From Erythrobacter tepidarius (GTDB lineage Bacteria; Pseudomonadota; Alphaproteobacteria; Sphingomonadales; Sphingomonadaceae): 64,000 nucleotides of DNA. Location of the stretch: contig NZ_MUYJ01000015.1 of the NCBI RefSeq assembly GCF_002155695.1, positions 18,520 to 82,519 on the forward strand. Direction: 5' to 3'. The notes beneath the pieces are model-generated. The model did not search any database and was not told the DNA's origin. It saw only the letters and a program-made list of their open reading frames with translations. The first letter of the stretch is position 1; every line of letters starts with the position of its first letter. Made by a program: the position numbers and the translations under genes. Shown here piece by piece: positions 53,886 through 61,964 of this stretch.

Positions 53886-55445
53886 ATGCACACCAAGCAG
53901 ACCGTCAACGAAGGGCTCAAGCGCGCCTATCTGATCACGATTCCGGCTGCCGATCTCACCGCAAGGATCGATGCCGAGATCAAGAAGGTGGCGCCGCAGG
54001 TGCGGATGCCCGGCTTCCGTCCGGGCAAGGTGCCGGCCAATCTCGTCAAGAAGATGCATGGCGAAGCCCTGCACGGTCAGGTGGTGAACGACACCATCCG
54101 CGAATCGGTCGAAAAGCTGCTGCGTGACGAAGGGCTGCGCCCGGCGATGCAGCCGGAAGTGGGCCTCAACCCGGACTACGCGCAGGGCAAGGACGCCGAG
54201 ATCACCGTCAGCCTCGAGGTGTTGCCGGCGATCGAAACGCCCAGCATCGACGGTCTGAAGCTCGAAAAGCTGGTCGTGCCGGTCACCGAAGCGCAGGTCG
54301 ACGAAGCGCTCGCCAACATCGCCCGCCAGAACAAGAGCTACAAGGACGCGCCCAAGACCAGGAAGGCCGCCGAGGGCGATCAGCTGATCATCGATTTCGT
54401 CGGCAAGATCGACGGCGTCGAGTTCGAGGGCGGCAAGGCCGAAGACGCGGCGCTGGTGCTCGGCTCGGGCACCTTCATCCCCGGCTTCGAAGACAGCCTC
54501 AAGGGCGTGAAGGCCGGTCAGGAAAAGACCATCACCGTCACCTTCCCGGAAAACTACCAGGCCAAGCATCTCGCCGGCAAGCAGGCGACCTTCGACGTCA
54601 CCGTGAAGGCGGTGAAGGTCGAGACCGAGACGACCGTGGATGAGGAGTTCGCCAAGAGCCTCGGACTCGACAGCCTCGAGAAGCTGCGCGAGATCATGAA
54701 GGCACAGCTCGAGCAGCAGACCGCCGGTCTCACCCGCACCCAGATGAAGCGCGCGCTGCTCGATCAGCTCGCCGCGGGCCACAGCTTCGAAGTGCCCGGC
54801 ACCATGGTGGAGGCCGAATTCCGGCAGATCTGGGCCCAGCTCCAGCAGGAAGCTGCGCGCGAGGACGATCCGGCCGCTGCGCTCAAGCAGATCGAGGATG
54901 AAAAGGACGAATACCGCGCGATCGCCGAGCGCCGCGTGCGTCTGGGTCTGCTGCTTTCGGAAATCGGCCAGGCCAACGGCGTGGAGGTGACGCAGCAGGA
55001 AATGACGATGCTGGTTCAGCAGGCGGCAATGCAGTACCGCGCCGAGGATCGCGAGCGCTTCGTGCAATATATCCAGTCCGATCCGATGGCCGCCGCCCAG
55101 CTGCGCGCTCCGCTCTACGAGGACAAGGTCGTCGATTTCCTGTTCGAAAAGGCCGAAGTCACCGAACGTGAGGTGACCATGGACGAACTTCAGGCGGCCA
55201 TCGAGGCCGACGCGACCGTCGATGCCGCTGCGGCCAAGAAGGCGCCCGCCAAGAAGAAGGCCCCGGCCAAGAAGAAGGCCGAAGCCAAGGCCGAGGTAGC
55301 CCCCTCTGCGGAAGCCCCCGCCGAGGATAAGCCCGCGGCGAAGAAATCGCCTGCCAAGAAGGCTTCGCCCAAGAAGGTTGAAGCTTCCGAGGAAAAGCCC
55401 GCCGCCAAGAAGGCCCCGGCCAAGAAGGCAACGGCGAAGAAGTAA
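53886..55445 (+). CDS. tig: Trigger factor with a histone-H1-like C-terminal tail
   Basis: Trigger factor is the ribosome-associated chaperone and prolyl isomerase. The 519-residue protein has the ribosome-docking loop PGFRPGKVPANLVKKMHG (near residues 44-61), an FKBP-type PPIase domain (about 165-250: GDQLIIDFVGKIDGVEFEG, GSGTFIPGFEDSLKG) and the substrate-binding helical C-domain. The last 75 or so residues are an unusual Lys/Ala/Pro-rich tail (KKAPAKKKAPAKKK and repeats, ending KKAPAKKATAKK), like histone H1. It is some 90 residues longer than E. coli Tig. tRNA-Leu precedes it; clpP-clpX follow beyond the opposite-strand amidase gene. Confidence 0.94.
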   Translation: MHTKQTVNEGLKRAYLITIPAADLTARIDAEIKKVAPQVRMPGFRPGKVPANLVKKMHGEALHGQVVNDTIRESVEKLLRDEGLRPAMQPEVGLNPDYAQGKDAEITVSLEVLPAIETPSIDGLKLEKLVVPVTEAQVDEALANIARQNKSYKDAPKTRKAAEGDQLIIDFVGKIDGVEFEGGKAEDAALVLGSGTFIPGFEDSLKGVKAGQEKTITVTFPENYQAKHLAGKQATFDVTVKAVKVETETTVDEEFAKSLGLDSLEKLREIMKAQLEQQTAGLTRTQMKRALLDQLAAGHSFEVPGTMVEAEFRQIWAQLQQEAAREDDPAAALKQIEDEKDEYRAIAERRVRLGLLLSEIGQANGVEVTQQEMTMLVQQAAMQYRAEDRERFVQYIQSDPMAAAQLRAPLYEDKVVDFLFEKAEVTEREVTMDELQAAIEADATVDAAAAKKAPAKKKAPAKKKAEAKAEVAPSAEAPAEDKPAAKKSPAKKASPKKVEASEEKPAAKKAPAKKATAKK

Positions 55446-55465
55446 TCTCGACCAGGCGCTGCGGC

Positions 55466-57010
55466 TTACCGTTCGGTCGCGCGCCACGGCCGGAATTTGG
55501 GCGCGGGCAGCTTGGCTGTCCGCGCCCTTTCGTAGGCTGCGCCCGCCTTCAGCACGGCGTGATCGTCCCATTTGGCGCCGAGGATGCTGAGACCCACCGG
55601 CAGGCCCTCGATCGTACCCATCGGCACGGTGAGGTGCGGGTAGCCGGCGATTGCCGCCGGGCCGCCGAAGCCGATCGAAGCGTTGTAATTGTCGCCGTTG
55701 ATGAGATCGCTGGCCCAGCTCGGCCCGTTCGTCGGGGCGATAAGGAACTGCACCTTGTTGTCGGCCAGCAGCTTGTCGAGCGTTTCCGGCCCCGCGATCC
55801 TGAGCGCGTTGGTGCGTGCGGCCTCATAGGCGGCGCGATCGGTGGAGCTTTCGGCCAGTTCGAACAACTCCTGCCCAAACCAGCGCAGCTCCTCGTCCGC
55901 GTGGGCCTTGTTGAAAGCGATGATGTCCGCGAGGCTGCGCGGTGTCGGCCCGGCCCTGAAGGCGGGGATCGCGCCGAGATATTTGCCGAGCTCCTCGCGC
56001 AGCTCGAACATCATCACGGTGAAGCTGTCGCGATACATCGTCTGGTCGGGCGTGAAGCTTATGTCGATCAGCACCGCTCCGGCGCGTTCGAGATCCTTGA
56101 GCGCGCCATCGAACACGCTGGCGAGATCGGCGCGGTTGCCGATCTGGTCGCGCAACACGCCTATCCGCACACCCTGTAGCGAGTAGGTGTCGAGCCCCTC
56201 GGTATAGTCCTTCACCCGTTTCGCCGCGAGAGTCGCCGGATCGGCCTTGTCGGGGCCGGCGATCGCGCCGAGCAGCAGCGCCGCGTCCCGCACGGTGCGG
56301 GTCATCGGTCCGGCCGTGTCCTGCGTCGAGGAGATCGGCACCACATGGGTGCGGCTGACGATCCCGACGCTGGGCTTGAAGCCGACGATGCCGTTGATGC
56401 TGGCCGGGCAGGTGATCGATCCGTTGGTCTCTGTTCCGATCGCGCCCCAGGCAAAGCCTGCCGCCACTGCCGCAGCGCTGCCGGACGAGGAGCCACAGGC
56501 ATTGCGGTCGATCGCGTAGGGGTTACGGGTCAGCCCGCCGACGGCGCTCCACCCGCTGGTTGATCTATCCGAGCGGATATTGGCCCATTCGCTGAGGTTG
56601 GTCTTGCCCAGCACCACCCCGCCGGCTGCCCGCAGATTGGCGATCAGCGGCGCATCGCGCCCGGTCATGTTGTCTTTCAGGGCCAGGCTGCCCGCAGTGG
56701 TGGCAAATTCGCGGGTTTCGATATTGTCCTTCACCAGCACGGTGCGCCCGTGCAGCGGCCCGGTATGGGCGAGCTGACGCGCCTTGACCGGGGCGGTCGG
56801 ATCATAGTCGATGACTGCATTGAGGCGCGGCCCGTTATCGTCGAGCGCCTGAATGCGCAGGACATATTCGTCCACCGCAAGCAGCTCGCTCATCGCTTCG
56901 CGGTCGGGCATCGTCTCGCCAGGCCGGGGCGAGGCTTGCGCAAAGGCTGCGGCCGAGGTGGTCAAAAGGACGGCAGCGAGCGTGCCTCGCGCAAGGGTGA
57001 GCGTCATCAT
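55466..57010 (-). CDS. Exported amidase (amidase signature family)
   Basis: A 514-residue enzyme with signal peptide (LARGTLAAVLLTTSAAAFA) and the amidase-signature core. The catalytic Ser-cisSer-Lys triad is represented by Lys in RTVLVKDNIETREF, the GSSSGSAAAVAAG glycine/serine loop, and TETNGSITCPASINGIVG. Periplasmic members hydrolyse assorted amides or peptides; no substrate can be named. It interrupts the common tig-clpP-clpX order, sitting on the opposite strand between tig and clpP. ATG at 57010 or 57007. Confidence 0.9.
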   Translation of the reverse strand: MMTLTLARGTLAAVLLTTSAAAFAQASPRPGETMPDREAMSELLAVDEYVLRIQALDDNGPRLNAVIDYDPTAPVKARQLAHTGPLHGRTVLVKDNIETREFATTAGSLALKDNMTGRDAPLIANLRAAGGVVLGKTNLSEWANIRSDRSTSGWSAVGGLTRNPYAIDRNACGSSSGSAAAVAAGFAWGAIGTETNGSITCPASINGIVGFKPSVGIVSRTHVVPISSTQDTAGPMTRTVRDAALLLGAIAGPDKADPATLAAKRVKDYTEGLDTYSLQGVRIGVLRDQIGNRADLASVFDGALKDLERAGAVLIDISFTPDQTMYRDSFTVMMFELREELGKYLGAIPAFRAGPTPRSLADIIAFNKAHADEELRWFGQELFELAESSTDRAAYEAARTNALRIAGPETLDKLLADNKVQFLIAPTNGPSWASDLINGDNYNASIGFGGPAAIAGYPHLTVPMGTIEGLPVGLSILGAKWDDHAVLKAGAAYERARTAKLPAPKFRPWRATER

Positions 57011-57100
57011 TGCCCGCAGGTTTGCCCGCTTTTTGCAGCAATGCAAGGCGCCTGATTGCCCGACAGCAGCGCGCAATTCACAGGCGAAACGGTAAACGTC

Positions 57101-57129
57101 CTTGAAATTGCCCCGCTGCCTCCGACATA
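57101..57129 (+). promoter_or_regulatory. Possible RpoH (heat-shock) promoter of clpP
   Basis: CTTGAA (57101-57106), a 17-base spacer, then GACATA. This resembles the alphaproteobacterial RpoH pattern CTTG-N17-CTATAT in its first element, with a weaker second. It lies 37-65 bases upstream of the clpP ATG. Confidence 0.35.
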
Positions 57130-57165
57130 GCCTTGGCGACAAGTCACGAAGGATACCCATCTCCC

Positions 57166-57870
57166 ATGATCGATGTGCTCGGCAACCACGGCGAAACCTA
57201 TGGCGCGCAAGGCCAGTTCACGCGCGATCCCCTGACCGGCGCGCTGGTGCCGGTGGTGGTTGAGCAGACCAGCCGGGGCGAACGCAGCTTCGACATCTTC
57301 AGCCGCCTGCTGCGCGAACGCATCGTGTTCGTGACCGGTCAGATCGAGGACACCATGGCGAGCCTGATCATCGCCCAGCTGCTGTTCCTCGAAAGCGAAA
57401 ACCCCTCCAAGCCGATCGCGATGTACATCAACTCGCCCGGCGGGGTGGTGACGGCGGGCCTCGCGATCTTCGACACCATGCAGTACATCAAGCCGCGCGT
57501 GTCGACCGTATGCATCGGGCAGGCTGCCTCGATGGGCAGCTTCCTGCTGGCTGCGGGCGAGCCGGGGATGCGCATTGCGCTGCCCAACGCGCGGATCATG
57601 ATCCACCAGCCTTCGGGCGGGGCGCGCGGGATGGCCTCGGACATCGAGATCCAGGCGCGCGAGATCCTGCGCATCCGCAGCCGGATGAACGATCTTTACG
57701 TCAAGTTCACCGGCCGTAGCCTCGAGGAAATCGAAAAGGCAATGGACCGCGACACCTTCCTCGAAGCCGAGGAGGCCAAGGCCTTCGGCCTGGTCGACAA
57801 GGTGTTCGAGACCAGGCCCGACAACGAGGAAACCGGCCAGGAGGGCGGTTCGGGCGGGGCCCCTGAGTAA
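57166..57870 (+). CDS. clpP: ATP-dependent Clp protease proteolytic subunit
   Basis: ClpP forms the double-heptameric serine protease chamber used by ClpX and ClpA. The 234-residue protein has the catalytic triad Ser122 ([11 protein letters not shown]), His147 ([10 protein letters not shown]) and Asp196 (MDRDTFL), plus [22 protein letters not shown] at 57166 has AAGGA upstream. An N-terminal propeptide-like stretch (about 1-25) precedes the mature region. clpX follows after about 200 bases on the same strand. With the RcdA-like protein encoded at 14879, ClpXP may degrade cell-cycle substrates. Confidence 0.97.
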   Translation: MIDVLGNHGETYGAQGQFTRDPLTGALVPVVVEQTSRGERSFDIFSRLLRERIVFVTGQIEDTMASLIIAQLLFLESENPSKPIAMYINSPGGVVTAGLAIFDTMQYIKPRVSTVCIGQAASMGSFLLAAGEPGMRIALPNARIMIHQPSGGARGMASDIEIQAREILRIRSRMNDLYVKFTGRSLEEIEKAMDRDTFLEAEEAKAFGLVDKVFETRPDNEETGQEGGSGGAPE

Positions 57871-57985
57871 GGCCATCGCCCCGCACTTGCCCCGCGGCGG
57901 AACAGCAACCCGATACCCAGGTGTTTCCCGCTATTTCGTGGCCCCAAGCTCCGCCCCGGAGCGATTAAAACCTTCGCCATGTGTT

Positions 57986-58056
57986 GATTCATCCGGCGCC
58001 ATGGATACATTTGCCGAATCCGTTCGTGCCATAGCAATGCTATCGTCCGCGGATTC
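57986..58056. promoter_or_regulatory. Cluster of three GANTC sites upstream of clpX
   Basis: GATTC (57986), GAATC (58016) and GATTC (58052) lie within 71 bases, ending 13 bases before the clpX ATG. A 13-base palindrome, ATAGCAATGCTAT (58031-58043), lies among them. GANTC is the CcrM methylation target in Alphaproteobacteria. Confidence 0.4.
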
Positions 58057-58068
58057 GAGGACACAGGA

Positions 58069-59334
58069 ATGACAAAATTGAGCGGATCCGACAGCAAGAG
58101 CACCCTCTACTGCAGCTTCTGCGGAAAGTCCCAGCACGAGGTGCGCAAGCTCATCGCCGGCCCCACGGTGTTCATCTGCGATGAATGCGTCGAGCTGTGC
58201 AACGACATCATCCGTGAGGAAACAAAGGCGGGGATCGCCGGCAAGAAGGAAGGCGAGATCCCCACGCCGATGGACATCTTCACCACTCTGAACGATTACG
58301 TGATCGGTCAGGACCGGGCGAAGCGGGTGCTCGCGGTCGCGGTGCACAACCACTACAAGCGCTTAAAGCACAGCGGCAAGGCGGGCGATGTCGAGCTTGC
58401 CAAGTCGAATATCCTGCTGATCGGGCCGACCGGTTCGGGCAAGACCCTGCTTGCCCAGACGCTGGCGCGCACCTTCGATGTGCCCTTCACCATGGCCGAT
58501 GCCACCACGTTGACGGAAGCGGGTTACGTGGGCGAGGATGTGGAGAACATCATCCTCAAGCTGCTTCAGGCATCCGATTACAATGTCGAGAAGGCCCAGC
58601 ACGGGATCGTCTATATCGACGAGATCGACAAGATCAGCCGCAAAGCAGAAAACCCTTCGATCACCCGCGACGTTTCGGGCGAGGGCGTGCAGCAGGCGCT
58701 TCTCAAGCTGATGGAAGGCACCACCGCCTCGGTGCCGCCGCAGGGCGGGCGCAAGCATCCGCAGCAGGAATTCCTCCAGGTCGACACGACCAACATCCTG
58801 TTCATCTGCGGCGGGGCCTTTGCCGGGCTCGACAAGATCATCGCTGACCGCCTCCAGAAGCGCAGTATCGGCTTCGGCGCGCATGTCGCCGATCCCGACA
58901 AGCGCCGGGTGGGTGAACTGCTCGAAAAGAGCGAGCCGGAAGATCTGCTCAAGTTCGGCCTGATCCCCGAATTCGTCGGTCGTCTGCCGGTGATCGCGAC
59001 GCTGCACGATCTCGACATTCCGGCGCTGGTGACGATCCTCAAGGAGCCGAAGAACGCGCTGGTCAAGCAGTACCGCAAGCTGTTCGAGCTTGAAGATGTG
59101 GAGCTTACCTTCACCGACGACGCGCTCCAGGCGATCGCCGAGCGCGCGATCAAGCGCAAGACCGGTGCGCGGGGCCTGCGCTCGATCGTCGAAGGCCTGC
59201 TGCTCGACACGATGTTCGATCTGCCCGACATGGAAGGCGTGACCGAAATCGTGATCGACCGCGAAGTGGTCGAGGGCAAGAAGGAACCGGTCCGCGTGAT
59301 CGGCGGCGAAGAGAAGAAGGAAGTGGCGGCCTGA
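58069..59334 (+). CDS. clpX: ATP-dependent Clp protease ATP-binding subunit ClpX
   Basis: ClpX is the AAA+ unfoldase partner of ClpP. The 421-residue protein starts with the zinc-binding domain (Cys15, Cys18, Cys37, Cys40 in LYCSFCGK and [10 protein letters not shown]), then Walker A GPTGSGKT (119-126), Walker [10 protein letters not shown] (181-189), the RKHPQQEF segment (part of the pore/RKH region) and sensor 2 [14 protein letters not shown]. The zinc domain binds adaptors and SspB-like partners. Its upstream gap carries three GANTC sites, hinting at cell-cycle-linked expression. Confidence 0.97.
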   Translation: MTKLSGSDSKSTLYCSFCGKSQHEVRKLIAGPTVFICDECVELCNDIIREETKAGIAGKKEGEIPTPMDIFTTLNDYVIGQDRAKRVLAVAVHNHYKRLKHSGKAGDVELAKSNILLIGPTGSGKTLLAQTLARTFDVPFTMADATTLTEAGYVGEDVENIILKLLQASDYNVEKAQHGIVYIDEIDKISRKAENPSITRDVSGEGVQQALLKLMEGTTASVPPQGGRKHPQQEFLQVDTTNILFICGGAFAGLDKIIADRLQKRSIGFGAHVADPDKRRVGELLEKSEPEDLLKFGLIPEFVGRLPVIATLHDLDIPALVTILKEPKNALVKQYRKLFELEDVELTFTDDALQAIAERAIKRKTGARGLRSIVEGLLLDTMFDLPDMEGVTEIVIDREVVEGKKEPVRVIGGEEKKEVAA

Positions 59335-59435
59335 TCCTTCGCGGCGCCTCCGCCCTGGCGGCTGGGTGCACTGCTGTTCAGGCCTCCGCCGACAGAGTCA
59401 GACCTTGAACTGAAAAGCCGACGCCGCCGAAGTGA

Positions 59436-59732
59436 AACGCCCGTTCGGACAAGCGGTCCATCGGTGGGAATGCGTGGCTCGTATGCGGCTGCGAGGACGG
59501 AGCAAGCATCGTCATCGTCTCGGCCGAGGGCAATCCCGCCTCACCCTTGGTCTTCTCGTTCCTCCGGGATTTGCGGGGTCAGCATCACCTGAGAGGCGAG
59601 GGCAATGGTGACGAGATCGGATCCAAGGCAGATCTCGACGCGCTCAGCGCATGGAGCCGCAAAGATATTGAGCAGGCACGCAAGCGCGCAATAGCCGCGA
59701 CCGCTGCCGCAATGGGAGCGCCAACCCCCTAG
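59436..59732 (+). pseudogene. Possible gene remnant or unusual-start small protein
   Basis: Between clpX and the fasciclin gene there is an open frame from the stop at 59433 to TAG at 59730 that reads like protein: [42 protein letters not shown] and EGNGDEI, then a helical LDALSAWSRKDIEQARKRA. There is no in-frame ATG or GTG; only TTG at 59547 in the middle of the readable part. The text resembles a truncated gene whose 5' end was lost, or a gene with a frameshift near its start. I do not recognise the family. Confidence 0.35.
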
Positions 59733-59760
59733 TCTCGCTGACCGACCCCCTCAACCAATC

Positions 59761-59802
59761 AAAAAAAAGCCCCGTCCGGCGCTGGAGGAACGCCGGACGG
59801 GG
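59761..59802 (-). terminator. Strong rho-independent terminator of the fasciclin gene
   Basis: A perfect 12-bp stem, CCCCGTCCGGCG (59770-59781) and CGCCGGACGGGG (59791-59802), 9-base loop, followed on the minus strand by GC and eight T residues. It ends the fasciclin transcript about 75 bases after its stop. Confidence 0.9.
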
Positions 59803-59877
59803 TCGCAAGCAGCACCGCCCCTCGGGGTGGAGGGGATGGGGAAACAGGGGGCGGTGCTAGCCGTTGAGCGCTCTCGA

Positions 59878-60432
59878 TCAGGCAGGCAGGAACACGCCAT
59901 CGGTAACGTGGATTACCCCGTTCGAGGCCATCACGTCGGCCTGGGTCACGGTGGTTTTGCCGCCCTTGGCATCGCTGATCACGACCTTGCCGCCATCAAG
60001 CATCGCAGTTAGCGTGCCGCCCTGCAACGTGGTGAGGGTGGCCTTGCCGCCATTGGCGTTGATCAGCTTGACGAGGTCACCCGCAGTCACCTTGCCGGCG
60101 ACCGCGTGATAGGTGAGGATCGCGGTCAGCGTGCCCTTGTTCTCCGGCTTTACCAGCGTTTCGACCGTGCCGGCGGGAAGCTTGGCAAAGGCCGCGTCGG
60201 TCGGCGCGAAGATGGTGAAGGGGCCGGGGCTCGACAAGGTTTCGACGAGGCCCGCGGCTTTGACAGCGGCGACGAGCGTGTTGTGCGCGCCGGTGCTCAC
60301 AGCGGTTTCGACGATGTTCGGTGCCGCCTTGGCTTCCATTTGGTTGTCGGCCAGCGCGGGCATGGCGACAAGGCCGGTCATCGCGGCGAGCGCGGCAGCG
60401 ATGATCGCTGTGAGGGTGGTCTTGGGGGTCAC
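59878..60432 (-). CDS. Exported fasciclin (FAS1) domain protein
   Basis: A 184-residue protein with signal peptide (AALAAMTGLVAMPALA) and one FAS1 domain with the H1 and H2 regions (FTIFAPTDAAFAKLPAGTVE; NGVIHVTDGVFLP). FAS1 domains mediate adhesion or protein-protein contacts at the surface. It is downstream of, and in the same direction as, an ECF sigma/anti-sigma pair, but has its own upstream gap and a strong terminator. In mycobacteria the fasciclin proteins MPT70/MPT83 are targets of SigK-RskA, a parallel arrangement. Confidence 0.92.
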   Translation of the reverse strand: MTPKTTLTAIIAAALAAMTGLVAMPALADNQMEAKAAPNIVETAVSTGAHNTLVAAVKAAGLVETLSSPGPFTIFAPTDAAFAKLPAGTVETLVKPENKGTLTAILTYHAVAGKVTAGDLVKLINANGGKATLTTLQGGTLTAMLDGGKVVISDAKGGKTTVTQADVMASNGVIHVTDGVFLPA

Positions 60433-60490
60433 AGGGGGTTCTCCTCTTGGGGGTGCGTCACGACTGCAAGCTCTCCCGCTTGCCTAGACA

Positions 60491-60519
60491 GCTACGCAGC
60501 ACCGCGAGCCGAGGATGCA
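60491..60519 (-). promoter_or_regulatory. Possible ECF-type promoter of the fasciclin gene
   Basis: On the minus strand TGCATCC (60519-60513) is followed after 16 bases by CGTAGC (60496-60491), about 60 bases before the fasciclin start. The CATCC element resembles -35 sequences read by SigK-like ECF factors. Suggestive only. Confidence 0.3.
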
Positions 60520-60600
60520 CATTTTTTGCTAATGCGGATGAATTGCCGTTAACGCAGGGTGAAGCGAGGGCGCGTCGGGGTCCCGGCTCGGCCATCCGGC

Positions 60601-61380
60601 TCAGACGGTGGTGAAGGCGCCGCTGGCCACCACTGGGCCGGCATCCACGCCTTCGGGCTTGCCGCCCAGGGGTTCACGGGTGAGTATCAGCCGCGATCCG
60701 TCATGCAGCGCGGCGACGACGTCCCGTGGCAGCGTCATGCTGCGCACCTTGCCCGGCACAACCACGCCGAGGGACATTGCCGCCCCGCCGTTTTCGGGCA
60801 CCAGCCACAATTGGTGATCGTGCACCCCATCGGGGGTGAGACCGATTGCGGCGACCAGCATCTTCCCGCTTTCCGGGATATAGGTCACATCGAGCCGCAG
60901 CCCGGTGTCACCGATCGGCACGGTTGCCACCATCGGCGCCGCCTCAGCCAGCTGGGCCGGTGCGGTGCCGGGAGCGGTCAAAGGCGTCTTGTCCGGGGCA
61001 AAGGCGAACAGGGCCAGGGCCACGGCCGCCGCTGCCGAAGTCAGTCCGGCGGTCCATTGCCAGCGCCGCAGCCGCGCCTTCAGCGCGGCCACCTCGCCGG
61101 GCGTCGCCGCCCCAGCCGCTTCGCCAGCCGGCATTCCGATGCGTGCGGCGATCGCGTCCCATACATGCGCGCCTGGCTCTGCTGCTCCGGCCATTTCGTC
61201 GGTCCACGGCGCGAACCAGTTGTCCCACCAGTCCTTGCGCCAGGCGAAGTCCGGATCGGTCGCGTATTTGCCGCGCGCGGCGAGCAGTTCCTCGCCTTCG
61301 AGCAGGCCAAGCGCCCATTCGGCGGCGAAAGTGGGATCGTCGCGCATCGGCTCGGACCCGCTGTCTTCGGGCCGGCTCAT
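60601..61380 (-). CDS. Anti-sigma factor, RskA family
   Basis: A 259-residue single-pass membrane protein. An N-terminal anti-sigma helix bundle (about 12-45: DPTFAAEWALGLLEGEEL) precedes a transmembrane helix (TAGLTSAAAAVALALFAFAP, about 108-127) and an RskA-type extracytoplasmic domain with DVTYIPESGKMLVAAIGL and HDHQLWLVPENGG. RskA proteins hold an ECF sigma factor until regulated proteolysis releases it. Its ATG overlaps the sigma stop by four bases (ATGA), so the pair is made in a coupled ratio. Confidence 0.9.
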   Translation of the reverse strand: MSRPEDSGSEPMRDDPTFAAEWALGLLEGEELLAARGKYATDPDFAWRKDWWDNWFAPWTDEMAGAAEPGAHVWDAIAARIGMPAGEAAGAATPGEVAALKARLRRWQWTAGLTSAAAAVALALFAFAPDKTPLTAPGTAPAQLAEAAPMVATVPIGDTGLRLDVTYIPESGKMLVAAIGLTPDGVHDHQLWLVPENGGAAMSLGVVVPGKVRSMTLPRDVVAALHDGSRLILTREPLGGKPEGVDAGPVVASGAFTTV

Positions 61381-61964
61381 GCCGCCTCGCTCGCTTCCAG
61401 GCACGCGCGCAGGCGTTGCAGCCCGCGGCGGATCCAGCTTTTCATCGTGCCGAGCGGAACCCCGGCCTGCTCGGCCAGCTGGGCGTAGGTCTTGCCGTCG
61501 AAAAACGCGGCGCGGATATGGCTCTGGGTGCGCTGATCCAGCCCGGCGATGCACTTGTGGATCTGCGCGGTCCGCTCGGCATCGACCAGCAGCGCGTCTG
61601 CCAGCGGGCTTTCGTCGGGCAGCGGGGCGGCTTCCTCGATATCCACCGCGCTGCCGCGCACCTTGCCCGTGCGCAGCCGGTCGATCGCGCGGTTACGGGC
61701 AAAGGTCGCCAGCCACGAAATCGGGCTTGCCCGCGCGGGATCATAGCGGTCGGCCCGCTGCCAGAGATTGACATAGACGTCCTGCAAGGCGTCCTCGGCT
61801 TCCTTCCTGTCGCCCAAGATACGCAGGATGATGCCGAAGAGCTTCACCCGCGTGAGGCGATAGATTTCTTCGAGCGCCGCCTGATCGCCCGCGGCAAGGC
61901 GCTCCATCGCCTCGTGCAGCGCCGCGCGCGCCTTGTCGCTGCTGGGGCGCGGGCGGGCGGCCAT
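61377..61964 (-). CDS. ECF RNA polymerase sigma factor (SigK/RpoE-like)
   Basis: A 195-residue sigma factor with region 2 (about 25-95: LEEIYRLTRVKLFGIILRIL, DALQDVYVNLWQRADRYDP, SPISWLATFARNRAIDRLR) and region 4 (about 135-190: LDQRTQSHIRAAFFDGKTYA, then LAEQAGVPLGTMKSWIRRGL). It is partnered by the overlapping RskA-type anti-sigma gene. Likely targets are itself and the fasciclin gene. Its start shares one base with the upstream efflux-transporter stop (TGATG), which places it at the end of a longer operon. Confidence 0.92.
   Translation of the reverse strand: MAARPRPSSDKARAALHEAMERLAAGDQAALEEIYRLTRVKLFGIILRILGDRKEAEDALQDVYVNLWQRADRYDPARASPISWLATFARNRAIDRLRTGKVRGSAVDIEEAAPLPDESPLADALLVDAERTAQIHKCIAGLDQRTQSHIRAAFFDGKTYAQLAEQAGVPLGTMKSWIRRGLQRLRACLEASEAA

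Noticed and set aside
53604..55571. A minus-strand open frame of 655 codons with leucine/glycine runs
   Set aside because: Antisense to trigger factor and tRNA-Leu; the glycine-rich stretch is the reverse of other codons, not a real repeat protein.
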